The notes beneath the pieces are model-generated. The model worked only from the letters and a program-made list of their open reading frames with translations. It searched no databases and had not been told where the DNA came from. Shown here in pieces: positions 25,936-36,265 of a stretch of DNA of 64,000 bases (the first letter of the stretch is position 1; each line of letters starts with the position of its first letter). Location: contig JBDLJB010000011.1 of assembly GCA_039714555.1 (NCBI GenBank), positions 1-64,000 of the forward strand. The letters run 5' to 3'. The stretch comes from Namhaeicola sp039714555. Lineage in GTDB: Bacteria > Bacteroidota > Bacteroidia > Flavobacteriales > Flavobacteriaceae. Both the position numbers and the translations under genes were made by a program.

Positions 25936-28900
25936 TTACTCTAAATTAAAAACGCGTACATTTTCATTATTCTGAGTTGAAAGAATAAGTTTTCTTTCTT
26001 TGTTGTCTTCCACTTTAATTATATGATTCGATTGGTAGGGTACATAAAAGCCAGACTCCTTAGTAGGTATAACCTCAAATTTATTTTCATTTCCTTTTAA
26101 GAATATTCCTGTAAGAGCATCAAATCTGCCATAACTTGATTCCGCAGAAAAATCATTTCCAACTAAAAGTGCATCCAGTTGATCGTCGTTATCAAAATCA
26201 TCTATAAGAATATCATTAATAGGTGATACTTGACATGATCTTGGTAAAGCTGTTAGTTTAAACTTTCCATTGCCCAGATTTTCTATATAACTACTAGAAA
26301 AAGTTGTGGCTTTAAGTGTTTCTGATTTCAGGTCTTTAATTTCTAAAAGTGTTTTAAAATCTAAATTGGAGAATTGCTCATAAGTAAGAAATGAGATATT
26401 AGATTCAGGGAATTGTTTTTTGATATCATCACGAGTATGAAATGGAAACAATATTTTTTCCCCATCAGCTTCAAAGTACTGACCTAAAATTGGATCAAGA
26501 CTTCCATTTTGATCAAAATCCTTGGCATAAACATACAATGGAAAATTCTCCTCTGGTTTTACAAAACCATTCAATCCCTGGTTTCCGGCAATAAAATCAA
26601 TATCTCCATCTTTATCAAAATCAACTGCCTCAATACAGTTCCACCAACCTTCTGTTGTAATTTTATGATTATTTTTATCTAACCAGGTTGTTGACATCTT
26701 TTCGAGTTCTCCTTTATTGTTTTTAAATATTGTGATATTCATAAATTCACCAACAATGATCAAGTCTTCCCAATTATCATTATTTATATCTGTCCATAAA
26801 GCATCTGTAACCATACCAACATTTGAAATCTCTGAAGTAGATTTTTTTGTAAAACGTCCGTTATCATTAATGAGAATAATACTCTCAGGAGTTTTTGGAT
26901 AATTTCCCGGAGAGATCCTTGCACCTATAAACAGATCCATATCATTGTCATGATCAATATCTATTGGCCTTATGCAACTCGTACTTTGAAAGGATTCCGG
27001 TAAGATATCTTCAGCTTTGGTAAAAAATCCTTTTCCATCATTAAGATAAATTCGATCTTTATAATAGGGAGAATTTTCATTAAACTCATTGCCTCCACTA
27101 CTTACATAAAGATCTAGATCAGAATCATTATCTACATCGAAAAAAATGGCATCAGTATCTTCATAAATAGAATCTAGATTTTGCTTTTGATAATATTCGC
27201 CTTTATCATCTTGATGCCATATTCTTCCTGGTACTTCCAAACTACCTCCAATAAAGATCTCTTGACCAGGTATACCGTCAGTATCAGCAGCAGCAATACA
27301 AGGGCCATTTTGTGAATATTGACGGACCAACAATGGTTGTTTTGTAAATTCGTTATAGAAATTTTCTTTATGTGTAAAATTTAGTATTTCGTTTGTTGAA
27401 TTGAATATTTTTTTTCTATCTAAGTTCTTTTTCTTAATTTTTGCTGCCGTAGCATAATCGATCTCCAATAATTGATCAGCTTTTACATCTTTAAGTTTTG
27501 AAATTTTTCCATTTGGCCAGACTATTTTTAATGAATCAATTGTATTTGTTTTTATACCAAAATGGATAATGGGTTCCATAGAAGATAAATATCCACGAAT
27601 AACAGATTGGAATTGATATTGTGTTTTTCCTTTATTCCAGATTGTAACTTTTGCACCAATGGCTTTGGCATTTTTTACTTGGCCTTTTAATCGGATTCGT
27701 AAATAATGATTGTTAAGTTTTTCTGAGGTTTTATTCTCGATTAAAAATGCCTTACTATTTATATTACTTACAGCAATATCCAGATCTCCATCATTATCAA
27801 AATCTGCATATGCAACTCCGTTAGACAAAGAAGGTTGCTCCTCTATCCATTTTAAAGAAACATCTTCAAAGTTATATGCATCTTTTTGTTCATAGATAAA
27901 ATTAGGTAATACAATTGATGGTAAATCATCAGCGATTTCTTTTAATTTTTCTTTACCAGGAGTGAAGTATCTGGTTTTTGATAAAGAGAAATTTATATAG
28001 TCTAAATCAATAACATTTTTTATATAACCATTGGCAATATAAATATCCTTATCACCATCATTATCAAAATCAACCATTAATGGCCCCCAACTCCAATCGG
28101 TATTTGAAATTCCGAAAAGAAAAGCTACTTCACTACTTTTTATTGGTTTTCCATTTAATTCGCCATTATTAAGTTGCAATGTATTATGCATATATTGGGA
28201 AGTATAATCATTACTTTGTGTAAACAGATAATTTGGATAATTCATTGGTGCCATCATCCTTTTTTGACTTTTATAATCTTTTGGTAGCATATCCAATACC
28301 ATGATATCCGATAGGCCATCATTATTAATATCAGCAATATCCATTCCCATACCATTGAGAGTTGCATGTCCTAAATATTGTTTATTAACTTCATCAAACT
28401 TGGGATATAAACTATCTTTATGAGCTTTATTTAAAAATAAATGATCTTCTGTAATAAAGTCGTTAGATACATATACATCAACAAGATTATCGTTATTGAA
28501 GTCGGCAATTCCAACGCCCAGTCCAAGTCCTTTATGCATCACATTAAGCTCTTTTGAAACATTTGTAAAGACAGGGTGATCAATTCCTGCTACAGAATCA
28601 TTTCGCAGCAAATAATCAGCAATGTCCTCTGGCCATAAATGCTTGATCATAGCTTTATTTCTACTAAGCTTCTTACTATTACTATTGTGTACAATATAAA
28701 CATCTAGATCACCATCATTGTCATAATCAAAAAAGACAGATTGTTGAGCATACTTCCCATCGGCCAATCCATAAGCTTCAGCGCGCTCTGTAAATGTTGG
28801 TATTCCATTTTTATCCAATCCGTTATTAACAAAAAGTAAATTTTTACAATTTTCTTCGCAATTCAACCCCCCAACATTTAAATAGATATCATCAAAACCA

Positions 28901-29265
28901 TCTGTATTAATGTCTACTATAGAAACACCGGTTACCCAACTTTTTGTTTGAAAATTTGCAGCTTTGGAAATATCTTCAAATTGAAGAGATCCTTTGTTTA
29001 AAAAAATTGTGGATGATATTTGACTTCCTGAAAAAACAATATCTGATAGGCCATCATTATTAAAATCTCCTATTCCTACTCCTCCACCATTAAAACAATT
29101 AAGACAATCAATAGGATTTATGCTGTCATTTTCAATAATTGTATTTGAAAAAGTAATATTGGACCTTGTTGCATCCACAAATTCAAAAAGTTCTTCTTTT
29201 ATATCTTTATTACAGCTGTTAAGAAGAAAGATAAGTGAAAATACCAATACTACATTTCTATACAT
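25936..29265 (-). CDS. Large FG-GAP/VCBS-repeat lipoprotein with UnbV domain
   Basis: Cell-surface lipoprotein of 1,109 aa; function unknown. The signal ends at the lipobox LLNSC. Numerous FG-GAP/VCBS calcium-binding loops of the DxDxDG type occur (GDFNNDGLSD, DYDNDGDLDVY, DFDNDGDKDIY and others) in two blocks, about residues 55-500 and 640-1000. They imply two integrin-alpha-like beta-propellers. Between them, at about 535-605, lies an ASPIC/UnbV-like domain ending in IHFGIK...IVWPNG. Long proteins of this kind are common in Bacteroidota, often near SusCD pairs, which are absent here. It is divergent from the unusual operon at 29811, with 545 bases between. Confidence 0.85.
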   Translation of the reverse strand: MYRNVVLVFSLIFLLNSCNKDIKEELFEFVDATRSNITFSNTIIENDSINPIDCLNCFNGGGVGIGDFNNDGLSDIVFSGSQISSTIFLNKGSLQFEDISKAANFQTKSWVTGVSIVDINTDGFDDIYLNVGGLNCEENCKNLLFVNNGLDKNGIPTFTERAEAYGLADGKYAQQSVFFDYDNDGDLDVYIVHNSNSKKLSRNKAMIKHLWPEDIADYLLRNDSVAGIDHPVFTNVSKELNVMHKGLGLGVGIADFNNDNLVDVYVSNDFITEDHLFLNKAHKDSLYPKFDEVNKQYLGHATLNGMGMDIADINNDGLSDIMVLDMLPKDYKSQKRMMAPMNYPNYLFTQSNDYTSQYMHNTLQLNNGELNGKPIKSSEVAFLFGISNTDWSWGPLMVDFDNDGDKDIYIANGYIKNVIDLDYINFSLSKTRYFTPGKEKLKEIADDLPSIVLPNFIYEQKDAYNFEDVSLKWIEEQPSLSNGVAYADFDNDGDLDIAVSNINSKAFLIENKTSEKLNNHYLRIRLKGQVKNAKAIGAKVTIWNKGKTQYQFQSVIRGYLSSMEPIIHFGIKTNTIDSLKIVWPNGKISKLKDVKADQLLEIDYATAAKIKKKNLDRKKIFNSTNEILNFTHKENFYNEFTKQPLLVRQYSQNGPCIAAADTDGIPGQEIFIGGSLEVPGRIWHQDDKGEYYQKQNLDSIYEDTDAIFFDVDNDSDLDLYVSSGGNEFNENSPYYKDRIYLNDGKGFFTKAEDILPESFQSTSCIRPIDIDHDNDMDLFIGARISPGNYPKTPESIILINDNGRFTKKSTSEISNVGMVTDALWTDINNDNWEDLIIVGEFMNITIFKNNKGELEKMSTTWLDKNNHKITTEGWWNCIEAVDFDKDGDIDFIAGNQGLNGFVKPEENFPLYVYAKDFDQNGSLDPILGQYFEADGEKILFPFHTRDDIKKQFPESNISFLTYEQFSNLDFKTLLEIKDLKSETLKATTFSSSYIENLGNGKFKLTALPRSCQVSPINDILIDDFDNDDQLDALLVGNDFSAESSYGRFDALTGIFLKGNENKFEVIPTKESGFYVPYQSNHIIKVEDNKERKLILSTQNNENVRVFNLE

Positions 29266-29810
29266 AATAATTTTAGTTTTGTTGCCTTTTTTAATTAATT
29301 TCTGTTAAAAGCTATTGAATTCCAAAGCTATTTGGATGTAACTATAATTACAGATATAATTTGGTATTTAATATAAATACCAAATAGGTAAAGGGCAAAG
29401 TAACCGGAAAATAAGAATTTTTTCCATGACAATAATCATACTTTTTATTATAAAAGTATATAATATTTGACAGCACTAAAATATCAGATGCTTTCACAAT
29501 AAAATAATGAATTTTGAAATTAAGAGAAGATATTTGTGTAGTGATTTTGTTATAAGATCTTAATGATCTATTATAATAAATACAGTTTAAAAAAGATGAT
29601 TTGCATTATGATGGATATAAAAAATATTAGAATATTAACATTTAACTTTTCATTAATTTTTTTAACTTTTTATTAATCATTTTAATTTATTGTTAACTAC
29701 AAATTATATACAGATAATCTAATTTAGCTATGGTTTTTATAATTAATAATATTTATAAAGTTTAAAGTTGTTACATTATTTCCTGATATTAATTTCACTA
29801 ATAATACTCT
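29266..29810. other. Divergent intergenic region with tandem direct repeats
   Basis: No gene is seen. Two 17-base direct repeats with one mismatch (29641-29657 and 29661-29677, TTTAACTTTT[C/T]ATTAAT) are spaced exactly 20 bases apart. A weaker third copy begins at 29681. A short inverted repeat AGATC-TTAAT-GATCT lies at 29555-29569. The region must hold the promoters of both the FG-GAP gene (minus) and the operon at 29811 (plus); no strong TTTG/TAnnTTTG pair is evident. Confidence 0.55.
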
Positions 29811-31544
29811 ATGTTTAAATACCTAAAAATAAATAAATTGCTATTCATATATAAAAAGGAATTATTGTTCAATTCAAATCTTTCCAAGTATTTTGTTTTC
29901 TTATTTGTATTATTATTGGTTTTTTCCGGATGTAATTCTGGTAATAATCCTACTTCAAAATCAAAGAAACCATCAGTTCATACAAATCCAATACCAAATA
30001 ATGATTTCTACCAAGAGATAGGAGAAGAAGTAGGATTGGATTTTGTTCATTCCATTGGAGCTGACCATATGAAAAATATTGTAGAATCAGTTGGAGGAGG
30101 AGCTGCTTTTCTAGATTATGATCAAGATGGTTACATTGATATTTATACGTGTAGCGGAACATGGGTTGAAGGTTTTAGTAAAAGTGAAGAACCGGATAAA
30201 TTGCCTGGAAATCATCTTTATCGCAACAAACAGGATGGAACCTTTGAGGATGTTACCATGAAAGCTGGAGTTGGTGGTCCGTGGTATAGCATGGGTGTTA
30301 CTGTTGGTGATTTCAATAATGATGGTTATCCCGATATTTATGTTAGTAACAATGGACCTAACACACTTTATCAAAATAATGGCAACGGAACTTTTAAAGA
30401 TATTACTAAACGTGCTATGGTAGGAGGAAAGGAATGTAGTGTAGGAGCAGTATGGTTGGATTTTGATAATGATGGTTTGCTAGATCTTTATGTAGGGAAT
30501 TACCTTAATTTTGATCCAGACTATAAATATTACTATGCACCTGATGGGTTTCCAGGACCACTCGCATATGACAGCCAGAAAGATATTTTGTACCACAATA
30601 AAGGTAAAGGCACTTTTGAAGATGTAACAAATAAAATGGGGATTATTGACATTGATGGAAGGGCAATGGGTGTAGGAGCTGCAGATTATGATGATGACGG
30701 TTTCGTAGATATTTATGTGGCCAATGATCATACAGTAAATTTTCTTTGGCATAATGACCAAGGAAAAGGGTTTACGGACATGGGTGTTATGTCTGGAACT
30801 GGATTCAGTCAGTCTGGAGAAGCAACCGTAAGTATGTCTGTAGATTTTGCCGATTATAATGGAGATGAATTACTTGATATGTTTATATCAGATGATAATT
30901 ACTGTTCTTTATATAAGAACTTAGGAAATGGAGTTTTTAGTGATAAGTCATATTTTTCAGGAATTTCTGTAGCATCCGGTCAGTTTGTTGGATGGTCATC
31001 TTCTTTTTTTGATTATGACAACGATGGTGATGTGGACATTTTTAAAACAAATGGTGAGTTAAAACATAAGTATGGACAGGAAGATCAATTGTTTGAAAAT
31101 ATTGGGAATGGAAAATTCAAAGATATATCTGTTGAGCGGGGTCAATACTTTAGGGAAGAGAATGTAGGTAGAGGGGCATGTTTGGGTGATTATGATAATG
31201 ATGGTGATATAGATATCTATATTGTGAATTTAGATAGCCATGGTAAGCTTTTAAGAAATAATAAAGGAAATCAAAACAACTGGCTTACTTTAAATTTGAT
31301 TGGGCAAACAAGTAACAGAGATGCTGTGGGGTCCAGAATTAGAATAATAGCTGGAGGCAAAGTGCAAACCGCTCAGAAAAAAAGTACTACAGGATACCTT
31401 TCACAAAATGATTCCAGAATTCATTTTGGTCTTGAAAAGAATGAAATTGTAGAAAAAATAGAGATAAAGTGGCCTTCAGGTAAATTTCAAGTATTGGAGA
31501 ATATTAAAACAAATCAAATTCTAACGGTTAAAGAACCCCAATAA
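29811..31544 (+). CDS. CRTAC1-family FG-GAP/UnbV lipoprotein
   Basis: Exported lipoprotein of 577 aa, first gene of the twelve-gene operon. A long N-terminal extension (about 25 residues) precedes the hydrophobic signal, which ends at VFSGC. The mature part opens with FYQEIGEEVGLDFVHSIG and VGGGAAFLDYDQDGYIDIY, the CRTAC1 start. About seven FG-GAP repeats follow, with loops such as DFNNDGYPDIY and DYDDDGFVDIY. An ASPIC/UnbV domain (about 505-575) ends with IHFGLEKNE and IKWPSGK. UnbV-type proteins occur in enediyne clusters and widely in Bacteroidota and Planctomycetes; no activity is established. A calcium-stabilised beta-propeller is expected. Confidence 0.88.
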   Translation: MFKYLKINKLLFIYKKELLFNSNLSKYFVFLFVLLLVFSGCNSGNNPTSKSKKPSVHTNPIPNNDFYQEIGEEVGLDFVHSIGADHMKNIVESVGGGAAFLDYDQDGYIDIYTCSGTWVEGFSKSEEPDKLPGNHLYRNKQDGTFEDVTMKAGVGGPWYSMGVTVGDFNNDGYPDIYVSNNGPNTLYQNNGNGTFKDITKRAMVGGKECSVGAVWLDFDNDGLLDLYVGNYLNFDPDYKYYYAPDGFPGPLAYDSQKDILYHNKGKGTFEDVTNKMGIIDIDGRAMGVGAADYDDDGFVDIYVANDHTVNFLWHNDQGKGFTDMGVMSGTGFSQSGEATVSMSVDFADYNGDELLDMFISDDNYCSLYKNLGNGVFSDKSYFSGISVASGQFVGWSSSFFDYDNDGDVDIFKTNGELKHKYGQEDQLFENIGNGKFKDISVERGQYFREENVGRGACLGDYDNDGDIDIYIVNLDSHGKLLRNNKGNQNNWLTLNLIGQTSNRDAVGSRIRIIAGGKVQTAQKKSTTGYLSQNDSRIHFGLEKNEIVEKIEIKWPSGKFQVLENIKTNQILTVKEPQ

Positions 31545-31550
31545 TTTTAA

Positions 31551-32981
31551 ATGCATAAAAAAAGATCAAATACAGTTTTCCTAATTATAATGACCATCAG
31601 TTTTTCTGTTGTCTTTTTTTTATCATGTAAAGAAAGTTCAAATGAAGGGATGATTGTTTTTACTCAGGTTGAAGGAGATATACAGAAAATTAATTATATA
31701 ACCGGAAATTCCTGGCGATATATACCAAATTCGCGTATTGTAGCATTAAACTCGAATAAATCCGGTGAAAAAATAAAAGTACTTACTGAAGATTACTTTT
31801 CGGCATGTTCACCCGATATTTCTTACGATGGTAAATTCATGTTATTTGCAGCACAAAAAAAACAAAATGACATATGGCAAATATGGGAAATGAATTTAGA
31901 GAATTTAAAAATCAGACAGATTACCTCTTCATCGGAAGATTGTTTTAATCCTTCATATCTGCCAGGTAAACGTATGGTGTTTAGTAAATTTACAACGATT
32001 GATAACGTAAAGGAAGGATATGCACTTTTTACTTCTAATTTAGATGGTTCTGAAATCAATCAGATTACTTTTAATCCACATGCATATTTTGCATCAACAG
32101 TTTTACAGGATGGTAGGATATTGACAATCAGTAGGCAACTTTTTCCTGAACAGAAAGATGGAATGTTTATGGTTATGCGTCCTGATGGTACCAAACAAGA
32201 ATTGTTTTATAAAGGCTTAAAAGGTAGTGAAATACATAGCCGTGGTTGGGAGACAAATGATGGTAAAGTTTTTTTTATAGAAACTGATAATAAAGATAAG
32301 GAAGGTGGGGATATTATTTCTGTTAATTATAATCGGCCTTTGCATAGCAGGGTTAATCTATCTTCAGGTATTGAAGGTGATTTTTATGCTGTGAGTCCGA
32401 TTCAAGCAGGCAGTTTATTAGTTTCCTATCGTTCATCTGATAATGATCGTTACGCACTGTATGAATTTGATGAGGTAAATAAAACCCTTGGTAAGGTTAT
32501 TTATAAAGATGAGAATTACAATATATTAGAAGCCGTTGTAATTAAGAAAAAAGAAAGGCCTAGGAAATTGCCAAGTGATTTAAATATGAGTGTAAATACG
32601 GGATTGTTGCTTTGTCAGGATATTAATTTTACTGATGTGCAATCTGTAGAAGATACTTCTTCAATATCAAAAGCAGTTAGAATAGAAGTGATGGGAATAG
32701 ATACTTCTCTTGGAATAGTGGATGTTGAGAAAGATGGTTCTTTTTATTTAAAAGTATTGGCCGATACTCCTTTTCGAATTCAAACAATTAGTGAGGACGG
32801 ACAGGTGGTAAATGGACCGGGTAGTTGGATATATTTACGTCCAAATGAACGGCGAGGATGTGTGGGGTGCCATGAAGATCATGAACAGGTTCCTTACAAC
32901 AGGCAACCTCTTTCAGTTAGAAAAGAACCAATAATATTGCCAAAACAGTTGAATAAAGTTCATAAAGAAAAAGATTCATAA
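31551..32981 (+). CDS. TolB/PD40-type propeller lipoprotein with C-terminal c-type heme site (HzsA-like)
   Basis: Envelope lipoprotein of 476 aa (lipobox FFLSC). Residues about 40-330 contain PD40/TolB-like repeats (ACSPDISYDGKFMLFAA, IWEMNLENLKIRQIT), giving a beta-propeller. A c-type heme motif CVGCH lies at residues 437-441 within NERRGCVGCHEDHEQ, followed by PYNRQPLSV. This C-terminal pattern matches the hydrazine-synthase-alpha-like family found outside anammox bacteria; nothing indicates hydrazine chemistry here. It follows the CRTAC1 gene by 6 bases and precedes the triheme protein by 8, so a redox pair is likely. Confidence 0.78.
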   Translation: MHKKRSNTVFLIIMTISFSVVFFLSCKESSNEGMIVFTQVEGDIQKINYITGNSWRYIPNSRIVALNSNKSGEKIKVLTEDYFSACSPDISYDGKFMLFAAQKKQNDIWQIWEMNLENLKIRQITSSSEDCFNPSYLPGKRMVFSKFTTIDNVKEGYALFTSNLDGSEINQITFNPHAYFASTVLQDGRILTISRQLFPEQKDGMFMVMRPDGTKQELFYKGLKGSEIHSRGWETNDGKVFFIETDNKDKEGGDIISVNYNRPLHSRVNLSSGIEGDFYAVSPIQAGSLLVSYRSSDNDRYALYEFDEVNKTLGKVIYKDENYNILEAVVIKKKERPRKLPSDLNMSVNTGLLLCQDINFTDVQSVEDTSSISKAVRIEVMGIDTSLGIVDVEKDGSFYLKVLADTPFRIQTISEDGQVVNGPGSWIYLRPNERRGCVGCHEDHEQVPYNRQPLSVRKEPIILPKQLNKVHKEKDS

Positions 32982-32989
32982 AAATTGAT

Positions 32990-35026
32990 ATGAAGAAGTC
33001 AAAAATATTAATAATTTTCGGTGTAATATTTGTTTTGGGGCTGATTGTTTATTTCCCCGGACGCAAAGCAGCTAGATCACATGTAAATTATATAACAGCT
33101 GTTGATGACCATCCACTATCGTGTACATCATGCCATGTTTATACATCCCAGAATAAATGGGTCTCAAAAATGGTCAATGAGGATTATTATTCACCATTCA
33201 ATATGGTTGTTTCTAATGATGGTAGCCGTTTGTATGTGATAGCACAGGATATTAATGAGTTGATGGTTGTTGATACTGAGAATGAAAATGTGTTAAATAA
33301 GATTAATGTTGGAGTTCATCCTCATAGTGTGATACTTAATAAATCTGGTAAAATTGCATATGTAAGTAATGAATGGTCAGATAATGTATCAGTAATTGAC
33401 CTTGTTTCATCAAAAGTAATAGACACTCTTAAAACTGGTAATGGTCCGGCGGGACTAGCTCTTAGTTCTAATGAGCAGTTTCTGTATGTAGTTAATGTAT
33501 TTGGTTCAGATTTATCTGTAATTGATCTTTCTACCAAAGAAGAAATAAAAAGGTTAACCACCGGGAATAATCCTACCGGAACAGCATTGTCTCCTGATGG
33601 AAAAGTTTTATATGTGACTAGTAGACGTGCCAATATGGTTCCTTATGGAGAACCTTTAATTAGTGATCTAACCATTATTAACGATAGTACAAAGACGGTA
33701 GCAAAATATTTAGGCATCGAATCAGCTTATATGATGGAAAATGTTGCTTTTACACCTTCAGGAGATCTGGCAATGACTACATTGATCCGTCCTAAAAATT
33801 TGATCACTTCCATACAGGTTGAACGAGGCTGGATGATGAATCATGGAATTGCAATTATTGAACAGAAGGAAGAAGGCAGGGTAGTTCAGTTATTACTTGA
33901 TGAACCAAATGCCTATTATTCCGATCCGTTCGATATTGTTATTTCTCCTGATGGGAAGAAAGCTTTTGTTTCAAGTTCTGGTGTTGATTATATTTCAGTA
34001 ATTTCTATTGATTCAATCAGGACTATATTGGCTGAGTCTTCGCCTAAAATGTTAAAGAGTTTTTCCAATAATCTTGGGATCAGTAGCCGGTTTGTCATTA
34101 AACGTATTTCTACAGGAGCTAATCCCAAAGGACTTACACTCTCACCCGATGGTAAACGACTATATGTTGCAGAGCAGCTTGAGGATAAAATTGCAGTAAT
34201 CAATACTGAAAGCCTTGAAACTATAGGTTCTATTAACCTTGGAGGTCCTCTCAGGATAACAGTTGCCAGACAAGGGCGTAGACTTTTTAATAATGCAGGG
34301 CACACATTCCAAAATCAATATGCCTGTTATACATGTCATCCTGATAATCATGAAGATGGCCTTGTATATAATATGGCAGGGAAAGATATGGGACGTAATG
34401 TAACAAATACACAGTCATTACGTGAAATTGGCGGGACTGCTCCATTTAAATGGAATGGAAAGAACCAGAGTGTTTATAAACAAGACGGAATGAGATTTTC
34501 TGCCATACTTACTAGGACTGAACCTTTTAATCATGATGACCTTGATGCACTTGTAGCTTATATTGTAACGGGGATAAAACATCCTCCAAACTTAATGTAT
34601 AATCCTGATGGAGAATTGACCGAGTCACAAATTCGCGGTAAAGAAATTTATAATAGAAGTGTAGATAACTTAGGGATTGCAATTCCTGAAAATAACAGAT
34701 GCATTACATGCCACCCCCCTCCATTATATACAGATTTAAAAATGGCTGATGTAAGTACGTTGTCAGATACTGATGATCCAATTTTATTTGATACACCACA
34801 CTTACATAATATATTTAGCTCAGCACCTTATTTACATGATGGACGTGCTGAAACACTGGAAGAAATATGGACAATTTATGGTGAAGATGATAAACATGGA
34901 CATGTTAATGATTTAACTAAGATGCAACTAAATGACCTGATTGATTACCTAAAATCACTCAGAAGCCCCTTATATGATGATGATAAATCGGAAGTTCAAC
35001 ATGGCACATATATAAAATCTAATTAA
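32990..35026 (+). CDS. YVTN beta-propeller fused to cytochrome c peroxidase/MauG-like domain, three heme motifs
   Basis: Periplasmic protein of 678 aa anchored by an N-terminal helix (about 5-22). Heme motifs: CTSCH 45-49, CYTCH 446-450, CITCH 571-575. Residues about 60-440 are YVTN-type propeller repeats (SPDGKVLYVTSR, SPDGKRLYVAEQ). The C-terminal part resembles diheme peroxidase/MauG proteins, including FKWNGKNQSV and APYLHDGRAETLEEIW near the end. MauG relatives oxidise protein or peptide residues or reduce peroxide, so an oxidative maturation role is possible, but this is inference. It requires c-type cytochrome maturation genes, which are not in the window. Confidence 0.82.
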   Translation: MKKSKILIIFGVIFVLGLIVYFPGRKAARSHVNYITAVDDHPLSCTSCHVYTSQNKWVSKMVNEDYYSPFNMVVSNDGSRLYVIAQDINELMVVDTENENVLNKINVGVHPHSVILNKSGKIAYVSNEWSDNVSVIDLVSSKVIDTLKTGNGPAGLALSSNEQFLYVVNVFGSDLSVIDLSTKEEIKRLTTGNNPTGTALSPDGKVLYVTSRRANMVPYGEPLISDLTIINDSTKTVAKYLGIESAYMMENVAFTPSGDLAMTTLIRPKNLITSIQVERGWMMNHGIAIIEQKEEGRVVQLLLDEPNAYYSDPFDIVISPDGKKAFVSSSGVDYISVISIDSIRTILAESSPKMLKSFSNNLGISSRFVIKRISTGANPKGLTLSPDGKRLYVAEQLEDKIAVINTESLETIGSINLGGPLRITVARQGRRLFNNAGHTFQNQYACYTCHPDNHEDGLVYNMAGKDMGRNVTNTQSLREIGGTAPFKWNGKNQSVYKQDGMRFSAILTRTEPFNHDDLDALVAYIVTGIKHPPNLMYNPDGELTESQIRGKEIYNRSVDNLGIAIPENNRCITCHPPPLYTDLKMADVSTLSDTDDPILFDTPHLHNIFSSAPYLHDGRAETLEEIWTIYGEDDKHGHVNDLTKMQLNDLIDYLKSLRSPLYDDDKSEVQHGTYIKSN

Positions 35027-35028
35027 AA

Positions 35029-36237
35029 ATGGAAATCATGGAAAATAAAGGATTGAGAAAATATTCAAAAATTGTTGCAATTGCTGTGATTATTCTTGTG
35101 GCTGCTTCTTTTGGGTTTAAAATTACTGGTGAGCATTCTTTAGACTCGAATTCAAATCCTATAATTGAAAAATCAAAAGCAGAAAACAATGATACATCAA
35201 TTGAAAAAACTTTTGATATTAATAATGTACTGAACGAAAAGAGTTCTATGCCAATATATGGGAATTGGCGTAATTTTACTTCAAAAAATGGGCTACCAGG
35301 TGATAAAGCGTATTGTGTAAGGATAGATGGAGAACGTGTATTGGTAGGTACTCATGAAGGGCTTGCTGTTTATGAAAATGAAAAGTGGCGAACCTATACA
35401 ACAAAAGATGGACTTGCGCATAATGGTGTTTTGGCTATAGATGTAAGTGAACAAACTGGAGATGTTTGGCTTGGAACTATGGGTGGATTAACACGTTGGT
35501 CAACAGGCAAGTTTGAAAACTTTACACAAATGAACAGCGGAATGCCCAATGATTTGATCTATTCAGTTATTTGTGATGGGAAAAAGGTATGGGTAGCTAC
35601 AGGTGGTGGCGCCGGTCAATATGATACTCACACAAAACGTTGGGAAATATTCACAGAACAGAATGCTCCTATGCATGAACCATGGACCTATGGTGTATGT
35701 TCAGGTGATGGCAAGATATTTATTGCAGCATGGGGCGGCGGCGTAGTTGAATATACTAAAAAAACCAAACAATTCAGAGACTATATTGACCCTGATGGTA
35801 ACATGGAAATAGATCTTTTCCCCGACGATGGCGTAGTTCATGATATAACTACTGGTGTTTCCTGGGCAGATGATTATTTATGGGTTGCTACATACTTCGG
35901 ATTAAGTCGCTATGACGGTGTACATTGGAAAGGATATTTTGACCATGATAGTGGTTTAGCGAGTAATTTCATCAATTTTGTAAAGGCCGAAGGATCCGTT
36001 GCTTTTATGTGCACTGATAAAGGATTAAGTTCTACCGATGGTAATAACTGGATCACTTATACAAAAAATGATACGAACAAAAATGGAAAAGCTATTATAA
36101 CTGAAGGAACCAAAAAAACAGAGTTAGCAATGACTCCTTCAATTTCACACAATTTTGTAATTGGCGTTGATGTTAAGGATGATGTTATTTGGGTTGCTAC
36201 TTCCAAGGGAGTAAGCCGTGGAGAGTTATTGAAATAA
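35029..36237 (+). CDS. Membrane-anchored propeller protein (two-component-regulator-propeller type, sensor part only)
   Basis: 402 aa with one N-terminal membrane helix (about residues 14-28, VAIAVIILVAASFGF) and a periplasmic beta-propeller. The repeats follow the reg_prop pattern: NFTSKNGLPGD, TYTTKDGLAHNGV, VWLGTMGGLTRW, IWVATSKGVSR. Such propellers normally form the sensor of hybrid histidine kinases, but no kinase or DNA-binding part is attached. It starts two bases after the triheme protein. It may act as a binding scaffold for the envelope proteins of the same operon. Two in-frame ATGs (35029, 35038) are possible starts. Confidence 0.75.
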   Translation: MEIMENKGLRKYSKIVAIAVIILVAASFGFKITGEHSLDSNSNPIIEKSKAENNDTSIEKTFDINNVLNEKSSMPIYGNWRNFTSKNGLPGDKAYCVRIDGERVLVGTHEGLAVYENEKWRTYTTKDGLAHNGVLAIDVSEQTGDVWLGTMGGLTRWSTGKFENFTQMNSGMPNDLIYSVICDGKKVWVATGGGAGQYDTHTKRWEIFTEQNAPMHEPWTYGVCSGDGKIFIAAWGGGVVEYTKKTKQFRDYIDPDGNMEIDLFPDDGVVHDITTGVSWADDYLWVATYFGLSRYDGVHWKGYFDHDSGLASNFINFVKAEGSVAFMCTDKGLSSTDGNNWITYTKNDTNKNGKAIITEGTKKTELAMTPSISHNFVIGVDVKDDVIWVATSKGVSRGELLK

Positions 36238-36265
36238 AAATAAAAATAAAATAATAATATAAATC

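Noticed and set aside
31551..32981. Hydrazine synthase alpha subunit
   Set aside because: The C-terminal heme region resembles the HzsA-like family, but the beta and gamma subunits and other anammox genes are absent and the host is a Bacteroidota member.
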